Below the pieces are notes generated by a model. That model saw only the letters and a list, made by a program, of their open reading frames with translations, ran no database searches and had not been told where the DNA came from. Below are positions 39,257 to 47,580 of a DNA stretch of 64,000 nucleotides, one piece after another; within the stretch, counting starts at the first letter, position 1; every line of letters begins with the position of its first letter. Source of the DNA: DASUPK01 sp963695675 (lineage in GTDB: Bacteria > Actinomycetota > Thermoleophilia > Solirubrobacterales > 70-9); the NCBI GenBank assembly GCA_963695675.1, contig CAVOGY010000007.1, positions 744,001-808,000 of the forward strand, given 5' to 3'. Both the position numbers and the translations under genes were made by a program.

Positions 39257-40402
39257 ATGGACTTCGGGCTGACCGACGAGCAGCGGCTGCTGCGCGACAC
39301 CGTCCGCGAGTTCGCCCGCCGGGAGGTGGCGCCGGTCGCCGAGGAGCTCGACCGCACCAAGGCCTTCCCGTATGAGCTGGTCGCGAAGATGGGCGAGCTC
39401 GGTCTGATGGGGATCCCCTTCCCCGAGCAATTCGGCGGCGGGGGGGCCGACACGCTCGCCTACGTGCTGGCGGTCGAAGAGATGACGAGGGTCGATTCGT
39501 CGGTGGCGATCACGATGGCGGCCCACACCTCCCTGGGCACGATGCCGATCTACCTCTGGGGAACCGACGACCAGAAGGACGACTGGCTGCCGCAACTCTG
39601 TTCGGGCCAGAAGCTGGCGGCGTTTGGGCTGACCGAGCCGGAGGCCGGATCGGACGCAGGCAACACCCAGACGCGCGCCAGCCTCGATGACGGCGAGTGG
39701 GTGGTGAACGGCGCCAAGCAGTTCATCACCAACTCCGGGACCGAGATCTCGGGCTGCGTGACAATCACCGCGGTCACCGGGCAGACCAACGGGACCAAGG
39801 AGATCTCCAACATCATCGTCCCGAACGGGACCCCCGGCTATGAGCCGGGCGAGCCCTACCGGAAGATGGGCTGGAACGCCTCGGACACCCGGCCCCTGAC
39901 GTTCGACGACTGCCGCGTTCCCGAGGGCAATCTCCTGGGGCGCCGCGGCGACGGCTTCAAGCAGTTCCTGCAGATCCTCGACGGCGGCCGCATCGGCGTG
40001 GCGGCGATGGGCGTCGGGCTCGCGCAGGGGGCGCTCGACGAGGCGATCTCCTACGCGAAGGAGCGTCGCGCCTTCGGCCAGCCGATCGGCAGCTTCCAGG
40101 CGATCCAGACGAAGATCGCCGACCTCTCCTCACAGATCGAGGCCGCCCGGCTCCTCGTCTACCGCGCCGCCCTGCTCAAGGATCGCGGCGAGGCGTTCAC
40201 GCTCGTGGCCGCCCAGGCGAAGCTGATCACCGGCCGCCTCGCCGTGCGCGCGACCGAGGAGGCCGTCCAGATCCACGGGGGCTATGGCTATATCGAGGAG
40301 TACCCGGTCTGCCGGTTCTATCGCGACGCCAAGATCCTCACCATCGGCGAGGGCACCGACGAGGTCCAACAGATGGTGATCGCCCGCCAGCTCGGCGTCT
40401 AG
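39257..40402 (+). CDS. Acyl-CoA dehydrogenase
   Basis: The 381-residue flavoprotein has AAFGLTEPEAGSDAG and FITNSG (FAD and substrate contacts), ERRAFGQPIGSFQAIQ, and the catalytic base Glu365 in ILTIGEGTDEVQ. The base position is that of short/medium-chain enzymes. It oxidises acyl-CoA and hands electrons to EtfAB. TAGGCT lies ten bases before the ATG. The stop codon shares CTAG with the convergent PRC-barrel gene. Confidence 0.95.
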   Translation: MDFGLTDEQRLLRDTVREFARREVAPVAEELDRTKAFPYELVAKMGELGLMGIPFPEQFGGGGADTLAYVLAVEEMTRVDSSVAITMAAHTSLGTMPIYLWGTDDQKDDWLPQLCSGQKLAAFGLTEPEAGSDAGNTQTRASLDDGEWVVNGAKQFITNSGTEISGCVTITAVTGQTNGTKEISNIIVPNGTPGYEPGEPYRKMGWNASDTRPLTFDDCRVPEGNLLGRRGDGFKQFLQILDGGRIGVAAMGVGLAQGALDEAISYAKERRAFGQPIGSFQAIQTKIADLSSQIEAARLLVYRAALLKDRGEAFTLVAAQAKLITGRLAVRATEEAVQIHGGYGYIEEYPVCRFYRDAKILTIGEGTDEVQQMVIARQLGV

Positions 40403-40791
40403 GACGCCGCGGGAACGGCGGTGATCTCCTCGGCGTCCCGCCCGGCGATCTCGGCGCCCCTCACCCTCTCGGCGTGAATGGCCCAGTGGGTGCAGAGCTC
40501 GAGCTCCTGCCCGGCGCTCAGCGACTCGCTCGCCCGGAAGCGAGGCGCCTTGCGGATCGAGTCTCGATCGTAGGCAGCCCAGAGCCGCTTCGCCCCTGGC
40601 GCGACGTGCTCGACGGGGATCGCCGTGCACCGCCGGAGCCGACCCAGCCGGATCAGCGCCCAGCGCGGCTCCCCGCTCTCGGCATCGACGTGGATCCCGG
40701 CAATCCTGCCCAGAGGCTTGTTGCCGAGGCCGTCGATCGGGAGCCCCATCCAGCCGATCGTCTCGTCGAGACCCCGCTCGGTCTCAGCCAT
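40399..40791 (-). CDS. PRC-barrel-like domain protein
   Basis: The 130-residue protein has a single PRC-barrel-like domain in its first 90 residues (GLGNKPLGRIAGIHVDAESG, WALIRLGRLRRCTAIPVEHV) and a polar C-terminus. Such domains bind RNA or proteins; the role here is unknown. The ATG overlaps the meaB end by eight bases, so it is probably co-expressed with that GTPase. Confidence 0.75.
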   Translation of the reverse strand: MAETERGLDETIGWMGLPIDGLGNKPLGRIAGIHVDAESGEPRWALIRLGRLRRCTAIPVEHVAPGAKRLWAAYDRDSIRKAPRFRASESLSAGQELELCTHWAIHAERVRGAEIAGRDAEEITAVPAAS

Positions 40792-41737
40792 CCTCCCGCT
40801 CCAGCAGCTCCCTGGCCGCGCTGGCGGGATCGAGCTCCCGCTTGACGACGCGGTCGATCAGCTCGCGAACGGATGAGTCGTCCGCGACAGCCGCCTCCAA
40901 TTGCCGCCTCATCCGGGCCGCCGCCAGCTCGAGCACCTCGTTGCGCAGGTTCCTCGCCCGCCGCTCCTCGAGCGTCCCCTCCGACTCGATGTGCTCGCGA
41001 TGCTCGGAGATCTTCTCAGCGAGCTCGGCCATCCCCTCGCCCTTGACCGCCTCGGTGCGCACGATCGGGACCGTCCACGAGGTCGGAGGCCCGAGCGAGA
41101 GCACGCCGCGGATCTCGCGGATCATCGTGTCGGTCATCGGGTGATCGGCCTTGTTCACGCAGATCACGTCCGGGATCTCCATCACCCCGGCCTTGAGGGC
41201 CTGGATCGAGTCGCCCGAGCCCGGCATCAGCACCAGGACGATGGTGTCGCCGTGGTCAACGATGTCGATCTCGGCCTGACCCACGCCCACGGTCTCGATG
41301 AAGACGTCGTCCTTGCCGGAGGCGTCCATCAGGAGCGCGGCCTGCAGCGTTGCCTCGGAGAGACCGCCGAGGGCACCGCGGCTCGCCATCGAGCGGATGA
41401 AGACCCCGGCGTCGAGGAAGTGATCAGAGAGCCGGATGCGATCGCCGAGCAGGGCACCACGGGTGAAGGGGCTCGAGGGGTCGACCGAGAGCACGGCGAC
41501 ATCGCGATCCGCCTTCCGCATCTCGGCGGTCAGGGCGCCGATCAGAGTGCTCTTCCCTACCCCGGGCGGGCCGGTGAGCCCCACAATCCGCGCGTGCCCC
41601 GTTTGCGGGAAGACCTCCCTGACGAGCTCCCACCCCGCCGGATCGTCGTTCTCGATCAGGGTGATCGCCCGCGCCAGTGCGCGCTTGTCGCCGGCTACCA
41701 ATCGCTCGGCGAGGCTTGCTTCAGTCTGCGGGGGCAC
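40784..41737 (-). CDS. meaB: Mutase-associated GTPase MeaB
   Basis: The 317-residue GTPase has the P-loop GLTGPPGVGKSTLIGAL, ALLGDRIRLSDHF, the switch region FIETVGVGQAEIDI and CVNKADHP. MeaB guards B12-dependent acyl-CoA mutases by gating cofactor loading and removing damaged cobalamin. The mutase subunits are about 8-10 kb away in this window. It starts with GTG 41737; TAGACT lies nine bases upstream. It is divergent from a hexapeptide acyltransferase. Confidence 0.95.
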   Translation of the reverse strand: MPPQTEASLAERLVAGDKRALARAITLIENDDPAGWELVREVFPQTGHARIVGLTGPPGVGKSTLIGALTAEMRKADRDVAVLSVDPSSPFTRGALLGDRIRLSDHFLDAGVFIRSMASRGALGGLSEATLQAALLMDASGKDDVFIETVGVGQAEIDIVDHGDTIVLVLMPGSGDSIQALKAGVMEIPDVICVNKADHPMTDTMIREIRGVLSLGPPTSWTVPIVRTEAVKGEGMAELAEKISEHREHIESEGTLEERRARNLRNEVLELAAARMRRQLEAAVADDSSVRELIDRVVKRELDPASAARELLEREDG

Positions 41738-41766
41738 GGCCGGCTGAGTCTAGGGCGAGGCGAACC

Positions 41767-41772
41767 TAGAAT
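41767..41772 (+). promoter_or_regulatory. Probable -10 box of a leaderless acyltransferase transcript
   Basis: TAGAAT ends six bases before the GTG at 41779. On the other strand TAGACT (41747-41752) serves meaB, so this 40-base gap holds two divergent promoters. Confidence 0.5.
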
Positions 41773-41778
41773 CGCCGC

Positions 41779-42432
41779 GTGCTCAGGCTGCTGCGATTCC
41801 TCCGCGCCAACCGGATGCTCAATTGGCGCTATGCGAGGTTGCTCTGGCGATACGCCTGGAGACGCCTCTTCACGCCCGCCGGGTGGCGCTGGAGGACGGA
41901 CGGCCCCGTCTTCTTCGGCAAGCACCTGCAGCTCCAGATCGCCAAGGGCGCCGAGATTCGCTTCGGCCGCTTCTCCTGGATCGGGGACGGAACCAAGATC
42001 CGCTGCCACGAGGGCCTCGTCGAGATCGGCGACAAGACCGTCGTCGGGCAAGAGTGCACGATCTCGGCCTACAAGCGCGTGCGGATCGGCGAGCAGTGCG
42101 TGATCGCGGACCGGGCGATGTTCATCGACTTCGACCACGGCGTCGTCGATGTCGAGCGCCCGATCCGAGTCCAGGGCATCTACAAACGCGAGTGCGTGAT
42201 CGGCTCGAACGTCTGGGTCGGCTACGGCGCCTGCTTCCTGCGTGGTGTGCAGGTCGGCGACAACTCGATCGTGGGCACCAACTCGGTGGTCACCCGGGAC
42301 GTGCCGGCGAACGCCGTCGTCGGTGGGGTGCCGGCCAAGCTGATTCGGATGCGAGAGGCACCCCACCGGCTGCGCTGGCCGGACCCGGTGGAACCGGAGT
42401 TGGACGAATCGCCTGCGCCGGAGAAACGCTGA
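41779..42432 (+). CDS. Left-handed beta-helix acyltransferase
   Basis: The 217-residue protein has a basic N-terminus (LRLLRFLRANRMLNWRYARL) and then hexapeptide repeats (VEIGDKTVVGQ, RIGEQCVIADRAM, CVIGSNVWVGYGACFLRG, VGDNSIVGTNSVVTRDVP) ending in VVGGVPAKLI. This is the sugar O-acetyltransferase type. Its position beside a GT4 / GH57 / methyltransferase operon fits a role in acylating the same glucan, as proposed for the acetyltransferase near the mycobacterial MGLP genes. That link is inferred from position. Confidence 0.87.
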   Translation: MLRLLRFLRANRMLNWRYARLLWRYAWRRLFTPAGWRWRTDGPVFFGKHLQLQIAKGAEIRFGRFSWIGDGTKIRCHEGLVEIGDKTVVGQECTISAYKRVRIGEQCVIADRAMFIDFDHGVVDVERPIRVQGIYKRECVIGSNVWVGYGACFLRGVQVGDNSIVGTNSVVTRDVPANAVVGGVPAKLIRMREAPHRLRWPDPVEPELDESPAPEKR

Positions 42433-42488
42433 TCTGCACGTACTCGGTTTTGCGAAAGCAGCTCGGGGCGGTATTTGGCAATGAGGAA

Positions 42489-42510
42489 GAAGCGGCGCTA
42501 GAGCCGCTTC
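42489..42510. terminator. Bidirectional hairpin between convergent genes
   Basis: GAAGCGGC (42489-42496) pairs with GCCGCTTC (42503-42510) around a six-base loop that contains the stop codon of the minus-strand gene. The minus strand continues with a pyrimidine-rich TTCC. It probably ends both transcripts. Confidence 0.5.
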
Positions 42511-42746
42511 CCCGATGCAAACAGCAGCACGCCGCCTGCGGTCGCCACGCAGCCGGCGACCCAGAGGACCGCGCCGCCTGAAGCGACCGCCGCCGCGATC
42601 AGCGCGATCCCGACCACGACCAGCGGCAGGCCGAACGAGATCGGAACGCTTACGTTGAGGCCCGGGCCGAAGTCGGGTGCCCGCCGCTTCGGCCGCGAGG
42701 TCCTGGAGGGATAGACCTCTCTGCGACCCTCGGGCAGCCGGGTCAT
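42498..42746 (-). CDS. Small two-helix membrane protein
   Basis: The 82-residue protein has a basic N-terminal tail (about 28 residues) and two hydrophobic helices (about 33-53 and 57-76). It overlaps the end of the GT4 gene (ATGA) and is the last gene of the methyltransferase-GH57-GT4 operon. The family is not recognised. It may anchor the glucan enzymes or be unrelated. Confidence 0.65.
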   Translation of the reverse strand: MTRLPEGRREVYPSRTSRPKRRAPDFGPGLNVSVPISFGLPLVVVGIALIAAAVASGGAVLWVAGCVATAGGVLLFASGKRL

Positions 42747-43945
42747 CTGCGCCCCGCCGCCGCGGCGCTCACCGTCAACTCGTCGTAGATCGCGGCGGTC
42801 CGCTCGGCGACGTCGCTCCAATCGAAGCGCCTCAGGTGCTCGAACGCCTCAGCTGTCAGGCGGCGGCAGAGCTTGGCATCGTCGAGCACCCGCACGGTCA
42901 TCTCCGCCAGCGACTCTGGGTCCCGGGCGCGGAAGCGCAGCCCTACCTCGTCGTGCGGGACGACTTCCCGCAGCCCTCCCGTGTCGGCGACGATGCACGG
43001 GCAGCTCGACGCCATCGCCTCCAGGGCCACCAGCCCGAACGGCTCGTAGATCGAAGGGACGACGCAGACGTCGGCGATCCGGTAGAGCGAGTGCAGGACG
43101 TCGTCGCCGATCCAGCCGACGAACGTCCCGCGATCCAGCAAGCCGAGCTCCTCGGCCTGGCGGCGGAGCTCCTGCTCGTGAGTGCCCGAGCCGGCGACCA
43201 CGAAGCGCGTGTTGGGGAGGCGCTCGATGATCTGGGGGAGCGCCTCGAGGGCGACCTGGAAGCCCTTCTCGTAGACCAGCCGTCCGACGAGAAGTAGGAG
43301 GGACTCGCCCGGATCGGCGAACTCGGCGCGCAGGCGGCGGAGCCCGTCATCGTGGTGGGGCTGGAGGTCCTCGGGGTCGATTCCATTGGGGATCACCTCG
43401 ATCGACGATTCGGGGACCCCGAAAACGTCGACGATCTGCTCGCGCATGAACGTGGAGCAGGCGATCACGCTGTCCGAGCGGTTCGTGATCCAGGTCTCGA
43501 CGCCATGGATGTAGGACTGAGGGTGCTTGTCGACCCAGCCCTGGTGGCGACCGTGCTCCGTCGCGTGGATCGTGGTGACGAGCGGGGAGTCGAATCGCCG
43601 GGACAGATGGTCGCACGCGTTGGCGACGAGCCAGTCGTGCCCGTGGACGAGGTCGAAGGCGTAGCGGTCGCCGAGCTCGACGCCGGCGGCGAGCATGTCC
43701 GAGTTCATGCGCTCGACCCAGGCGACGAACTCGTTGAGCTCAGCGGGCCGGGTGGGCTCCATGACGCGGTGCACGTGGACTCCGGCCATCACCTCCTCGG
43801 AGGGCGACTCCTCGCCCCCTCGGGTGAGGACGTGGACCTCGGCGTCGCGCTCGACCAGCGCCTCCGAGAGCTTTCGCACATGTCTCGCCAGACCGCCCTC
43901 GATGAGCGGGGGGTACTCCCAGGAGAGGATCAGGACTCGATTCAT
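42743..43945 (-). CDS. GT4 family glycosyltransferase, probable alpha-glucan elongating enzyme
   Basis: The 400-residue protein has a GT-B fold: N-terminal LSWEYPPLIEGGLARHV, DLVHGHDWLVA, then VIPNGIDPEDL, LLLLVGRLVYEKGFQVALEA and the nucleotide-sugar site YEPFGLVALEAMA. The pattern is that of glycogen synthase-like and GlgM / Rv3032-like enzymes. It lies seven bases after a GH57 branching enzyme, supporting a role in making an alpha-glucan. The donor could be UDP- or ADP-glucose. Confidence 0.9.
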   Translation of the reverse strand: MNRVLILSWEYPPLIEGGLARHVRKLSEALVERDAEVHVLTRGGEESPSEEVMAGVHVHRVMEPTRPAELNEFVAWVERMNSDMLAAGVELGDRYAFDLVHGHDWLVANACDHLSRRFDSPLVTTIHATEHGRHQGWVDKHPQSYIHGVETWITNRSDSVIACSTFMREQIVDVFGVPESSIEVIPNGIDPEDLQPHHDDGLRRLRAEFADPGESLLLLVGRLVYEKGFQVALEALPQIIERLPNTRFVVAGSGTHEQELRRQAEELGLLDRGTFVGWIGDDVLHSLYRIADVCVVPSIYEPFGLVALEAMASSCPCIVADTGGLREVVPHDEVGLRFRARDPESLAEMTVRVLDDAKLCRRLTAEAFEHLRRFDWSDVAERTAAIYDELTVSAAAAGRR

Positions 43946-43952
43946 CGATCGT

Positions 43953-45365
43953 CTACGGCTCGAGCAGCGGCGCCAGACTCAGGTCCGGGGCGAGATTGCG
44001 TACGCGTGGGTCGACAGCCTTGGCGGAGTCTATGGCCTCCAGCAGGGCCTCGGCGTGGGCGGTCGCCCGCGCGTACGGGTAGTCGCCGGCCTGACCGCGG
44101 TGGTCCATGAAGGCCCAGTCGCTCGACTGCAGGGCCAGCAGCTCGCGGGCCGCGCGCATTGCCGCTGGCACTTCCACCGCGCGCCGTGCGAGGGCGCGCA
44201 GCAGGCGGAGCTCGCATCGGCGGGTCGCCCAGACCAGGTCCGAAACCGAGGGTGAGTCCCAGGTCTCCAGGCTCTTTCCCTCGCCCCAGCTGGCCTCGGA
44301 GGCGGGACGCTCCTCGGGCTCGTGCTCGCGCAGCGCCTGCGGCAGCGTCAGCAGGCGCACGCCGTCGAGCTCGGCGCCCTCGATCACCTTCCGCAGCCAG
44401 ATCGGCCCCTCCGCCCACCAGTGGCCGAGCAGCTCGGTGTCGACCGCGAAGACGCAGAGTCCGCGACGGCTTCGTTCGGAGCGATGCCGCTCGAGGCGGT
44501 CGCGGACGGCGGCCAGGAATGACGCCGCGTGCTCGGTCGCCCGCTTCGCGGCCACAGCCGGCTCGTAGGGCGTCCCCGAGATCGACCAGAGGCGCATCCC
44601 GTTCTGCGAGAGCCGGTGGTACTCGAGGTAGCTGCCGTCCGAGGGATAGCCCTCCTCCGCCCAGACGAGGCGGACCGTCGGCCAGTCGATTGTGAAGCCG
44701 ACGGGTCCGCCCGGCAACCGAATCGACGTGAGCGCCGCCGTACCGCGCTCGTGCGAGCTCTGGTCGAGGCAGGTGTAGGCGATCCCTCGCTCCGCCAGGA
44801 CGGCCTCGAGGCCCGGGACGTAGGCGCACTCGGGCAGCCAGAAGCCGTTCGGCTCGCCGAAGCGCCGCTTGTGGGAGCGGAGCCCGGCATCGACCTGCAG
44901 CCTGCGACCGGGCGCGGTGGCGAGCTTGGGCAGCACGGCGTGGGTAGCGGCCGAGGCCATCAGCGCGATCCGGCCCCTGGCGTGCGCCTCCTGGAAGGCC
45001 CGCAGCGGCTTGCCGCCGAGCCTGCTCAGACGCCTGATCGCCCCGGTGTAGTGGTCGGCCTCCGCCTCGGCCGCGGGGCGCACGGCCGCCCCCGCATCGG
45101 CGACGTCGCGGTCCGCGGCGTCGACCCGGTAGCGGCGGAGGAAGCGCCGCATCCTCTCCCCGACGCCATCCGCCTCCAGCTGGTCGGCGAGGACGGGGGT
45201 AACAGTCATCGTCAGCCGCTCGGCGACGTCGAGGACGGGAAGATGCGACCGAGCAAAGGCATCGAAGAGCCACTCCTCGCCGAACGGGTAGGTCCCGAAC
45301 CCTTCCACGTAGGGCAGATGCGAGTGCAGGACTATGGCGAGGTCGCCGACGGTGCGGTCGGCCAT
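43953..45365 (-). CDS. GH57 family 1,4-alpha-glucan branching enzyme
   Basis: The 470-residue protein has the GH57 branching-enzyme layout: VLHSHLPYVEGFG at the N-terminus, WLPECAYVPG with the nucleophile Glu, VFAVDTELLGHWW with the general acid Asp, and the C-terminal helical domain (MRAARELLALQSSDWAFM). It creates alpha-1,6 branches. Its order, after a methyltransferase and before a GT4 enzyme, is the same as Rv3030-Rv3031-Rv3032. The start ATG lies two bases after the methyltransferase stop. Confidence 0.92.
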   Translation of the reverse strand: MADRTVGDLAIVLHSHLPYVEGFGTYPFGEEWLFDAFARSHLPVLDVAERLTMTVTPVLADQLEADGVGERMRRFLRRYRVDAADRDVADAGAAVRPAAEAEADHYTGAIRRLSRLGGKPLRAFQEAHARGRIALMASAATHAVLPKLATAPGRRLQVDAGLRSHKRRFGEPNGFWLPECAYVPGLEAVLAERGIAYTCLDQSSHERGTAALTSIRLPGGPVGFTIDWPTVRLVWAEEGYPSDGSYLEYHRLSQNGMRLWSISGTPYEPAVAAKRATEHAASFLAAVRDRLERHRSERSRRGLCVFAVDTELLGHWWAEGPIWLRKVIEGAELDGVRLLTLPQALREHEPEERPASEASWGEGKSLETWDSPSVSDLVWATRRCELRLLRALARRAVEVPAAMRAARELLALQSSDWAFMDHRGQAGDYPYARATAHAEALLEAIDSAKAVDPRVRNLAPDLSLAPLLEP

Positions 45366-45367
45366 CG

Positions 45368-46129
45368 TCAGGAGTGGCAGATCGCCACGAGGTCCAGGGC
45401 GCTATCTAGGCCTCCGGCTCTGAGGCGGAAGTCGCCGGCCCCGATCGCCGGGATGAAGCGGTCGTAGAAGGGCTTGGTGATGTGCAGTGCCGGATGGATC
45501 CGATCCCAGCCGATTCGGATCGCCAGTTCGTGCGCGCGGAGCTTACGCGCATGGAAGAGGCCGAGCAGCTCGACCCGGTCGAAATGCGGCCTCAGCAGCT
45601 CCCGGTAGTCGGTCGGGTCGTACTCGCGCAGGTGCCAGGGGTTGTCCGACCTCTCCGCCCCGGGGGGCGCCAGCGTAAGCCGGTTCGGGGTCGAGATGTA
45701 CGCGACCGGGGCGACCTCGGCGACCTGGGCGAGCAGGCGGTCGGGCTGGTGGATGTGCTCGATCGTCTGCAAGAAGATCAGGGCGTCAACCGGATCGTCG
45801 AAGTCCTCCACCAGGCCGCGCCGGAAGCTCAGGTTGGGCCGCCGGTAGCGGGCGCGAGCGTGCTCGAACGCCTCGGGGTTGGCGTCGACACCGATCACCT
45901 CGGAGGCGCGCTCGGCCAGCAGGTCCGACCCGTATCCCTCACCGCAGGCGAGGTCCGCGACGCGCAGCCCGGCGCAGCGCGCGGCGATCCACTCGTACAC
46001 GGCGACGTGACGCCTGTACCAATAGTTCTCCTCGGGAACGTCCGGGAGCGTGCGCTCGCCGGTGAGCTCGAGCGGCGGTACGCCGTCGGGCTGGTTCACC
46101 TGCAGGTAGGTCCGGTCGGCTCCGTTCAC
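45368..46129 (-). CDS. SAM-dependent methyltransferase heading the glucan operon
   Basis: The 253-residue protein has a class I SAM site (VADLACGEGYGSDLLAERA), the acidic VIGVDANPEAF and an IEHIHQPDRLLAQV motif. It resembles Rv3030, the methyltransferase of the methylglucose lipopolysaccharide cluster, in position and type. I set the start at GTG 46129, because TAACGT ends eight bases before it; the open frame further upstream (to 46327) runs through a repeat element on the other gene and lacks domain features. Confidence 0.85.
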   Translation of the reverse strand: MNGADRTYLQVNQPDGVPPLELTGERTLPDVPEENYWYRRHVAVYEWIAARCAGLRVADLACGEGYGSDLLAERASEVIGVDANPEAFEHARARYRRPNLSFRRGLVEDFDDPVDALIFLQTIEHIHQPDRLLAQVAEVAPVAYISTPNRLTLAPPGAERSDNPWHLREYDPTDYRELLRPHFDRVELLGLFHARKLRAHELAIRIGWDRIHPALHITKPFYDRFIPAIGAGDFRLRAGGLDSALDLVAICHS

Positions 46130-46137
46130 CGCCGGGG

Positions 46138-46143
46138 ACGTTA
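46138..46143 (-). promoter_or_regulatory. Probable -10 box of the leaderless glucan operon
   Basis: TAACGT on the minus strand ends eight bases before the GTG at 46129. Confidence 0.45.
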
Positions 46144-46203
46144 GGGACCGAGGTCCGGTCACCGCCCGGAGACCCCCCGCGGTTGCGGATCGCGAACCGC
46201 GCC

Positions 46204-46209
46204 TAAGAT
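46204..46209 (+). promoter_or_regulatory. Probable -10 box of the divergent methyltransferase
   Basis: TAAGAT ends eight bases before the GTG at 46218. It supports translation from that GTG, and therefore through the repeat that follows. Confidence 0.45.
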
Positions 46210-46217
46210 CCTCTGCC

Positions 46218-47204
46218 GTGCCCGGCATACAACGGGTTGCGCCAGACATGAAACGGGTTGCTCCTTTCGGAGCACCCTCGCATAAGGCGCAACCTCGCAT
46301 CAGCCCAGAGCGGATCAAGGAGGTCAACGAGCGCTATCACGACGCGGCGGCCGCCTCATACGACTCCAAGTGGGGCATCGACTTCGGCGACCTCGGCCAG
46401 GGCCAAGTGACCGGCAAGCTGCGCAAGGCGCTCGGGGGCCGGCCGGAGCGGGCGTTCGGGGACACTCTCGAGATCGGTGCCGGGACCGGCTACTTCTCCC
46501 TCAACCTCCTCCAGGCAGGCCTGATCGAACGAGCCACCGCCACCGACATCTCCCCCGGCATGCTGGCGACGCTCGAGGAGAATGCCTCGCGGCTTGGGGT
46601 CGAGGTCCGGACCGCGGCGGCTGAGGCGGAGACGCTCCCCTTCCCGGACGAGAGCTTCGACCTCGTCTTCGGCCATGCGGTGCTGCATCACATCCCGAAT
46701 CTCGACGGGGCCTTCTCTGAGTTCGCGCGCGTGCTGCGGCCGGGCGGGACCCTCGCGTTCTGCGGCGAGCCCTCCCGCTACGGAGACTTTCTCGCAGCGA
46801 TCCCGAAGCGCACAGCCATGCTCGCCGCGCCGCTCTGGCGCCGGGCGATGCGCGCCTCGCCTCGCCACGAGTACCCCGAGGCCGAGGGCAACGGCCACGC
46901 TCTCGAGCCGGAGGTCGACGTGCACGCCTTCTCTCCCGGCGAGCTGCGGCGGTTGTGCGCGGGCGCGGGCCTCACCAAGGTCAGGGTCCGTGGCGAGGAG
47001 CTGCTCGCGTCGATCCACGGCTGGACCGTGCGGACCCTCGAGGCGAGCGCCGAGCCCGACGAGGTGCCCCCGGGGTGGCGCCGCTTCGCGTTCCGCAGCT
47101 ATCTGGCGCTGCAACGACTGGACAACCAGGTGCTCGAGCCGCATCTCCCGCCGGAGCTCTTCTACAACCTGCTGGTCGCCGCCCGACGAGCTCAGGGCGC
47201 CTAG
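46218..47204 (+). CDS. Type 11 SAM-dependent methyltransferase with repeat-encoded N-terminus
   Basis: The 328-residue protein has ERIKEVNERYHDAAAASYDS, the SAM motif LEIGAGTGYFSLNLLQAG, DISPGMLATLEENA and FGHAVLHHIPNLDGAF. It may methylate a sugar or lipid; its divergent position to the glucan operon suggests a second methyltransferase for the same polymer, which is inference. The only canonical starts before the domain are GTG 46218 and ATG 46248. Both lie before or inside a nested-hairpin repeat, so about 20-30 residues of the N-terminus are encoded by that repeat. The stop shares CTAG with the DksA-like gene. Confidence 0.88.
   Translation: MPGIQRVAPDMKRVAPFGAPSHKAQPRISPERIKEVNERYHDAAAASYDSKWGIDFGDLGQGQVTGKLRKALGGRPERAFGDTLEIGAGTGYFSLNLLQAGLIERATATDISPGMLATLEENASRLGVEVRTAAAEAETLPFPDESFDLVFGHAVLHHIPNLDGAFSEFARVLRPGGTLAFCGEPSRYGDFLAAIPKRTAMLAAPLWRRAMRASPRHEYPEAEGNGHALEPEVDVHAFSPGELRRLCAGAGLTKVRVRGEELLASIHGWTVRTLEASAEPDEVPPGWRRFAFRSYLALQRLDNQVLEPHLPPELFYNLLVAARRAQGA
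46232..46302 (+). repeat. Nested double-hairpin repeat (family R2), inside a coding region
   Basis: Two units are nested. Outer arms ACGGGTTGCGCC (46232-46243) and GGCGCAACCTCGCAT (46286-46300) enclose inner arms ACGGGTTGCTCC (46253-46264) and GGAGCACCCTCGCAT (46269-46283). Each head pairs with its own tail. Relatives lie at 50495, 60348 and 61903. Confidence 0.75.
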
Positions 47205-47527
47205 CCGCGCCCGCCCGGCTCTTCATCGACCAGTCGATCGGCCCACGGGATCGCCTCGAGTCGCCCGTCGGGAATCGGCTTGCCGCTGACGACGGACTTG
47301 CCGTAGCTCCCGTCCTCGAGGCGCCCCTCCGCTCGCGCGATGGCTTCGAGCGTGCGTTGCAGTTCCTCCCGGATCGCCTCGTCCTTACCGGCCTGGTCGA
47401 GCTCGCTTGCCTGATCCCCGGAGTCCTCCGGCTCCTCGCCGGGCTCCTGGGCACCGATCGCCTCGAGCTCCCGCTCGATCCGGGCGCGGTCTTCCTTCAG
47501 CCTCTGGCGCGCGCGGTCAGGGTCCAT
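47201..47527 (-). CDS. DksA/TraR-like protein lacking the zinc cysteines
   Basis: The 108-residue protein has a charged coiled-coil half and then a typical DksA/TraR C-terminal segment (EGRLEDGSYGKSVVSGKPIP, LEAIPWADRLVDEE). In relatives the Ser78-x2-Ser81 pair is Cys-x2-Cys, and a second Cys pair follows AIPWA; neither is present. It may still bind RNA polymerase in a zinc-independent way, or be a structural relative only. TAGGAT lies six bases before the ATG. Its stop shares CTAG with the methyltransferase. Confidence 0.82.
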   Translation of the reverse strand: MDPDRARQRLKEDRARIERELEAIGAQEPGEEPEDSGDQASELDQAGKDEAIREELQRTLEAIARAEGRLEDGSYGKSVVSGKPIPDGRLEAIPWADRLVDEEPGGRG

Positions 47528-47533
47528 GAGCTG

Positions 47534-47539
47534 ATCCTA
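47534..47539 (-). promoter_or_regulatory. Probable -10 box of a leaderless DksA-like transcript
   Basis: TAGGAT on the minus strand ends six bases before the ATG at 47527. Confidence 0.5.
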
Positions 47540-47580
47540 TTGCTCTCCCACTCGCCCCTTCATTGCGGGTTTGTGGACGG

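Noticed and set aside
41831..41850. ATGCGAGGTTGCTC, similar to an R2 tail in reverse
   Set aside because: It lies in normal acyltransferase coding sequence, with no matching head or nested partner.
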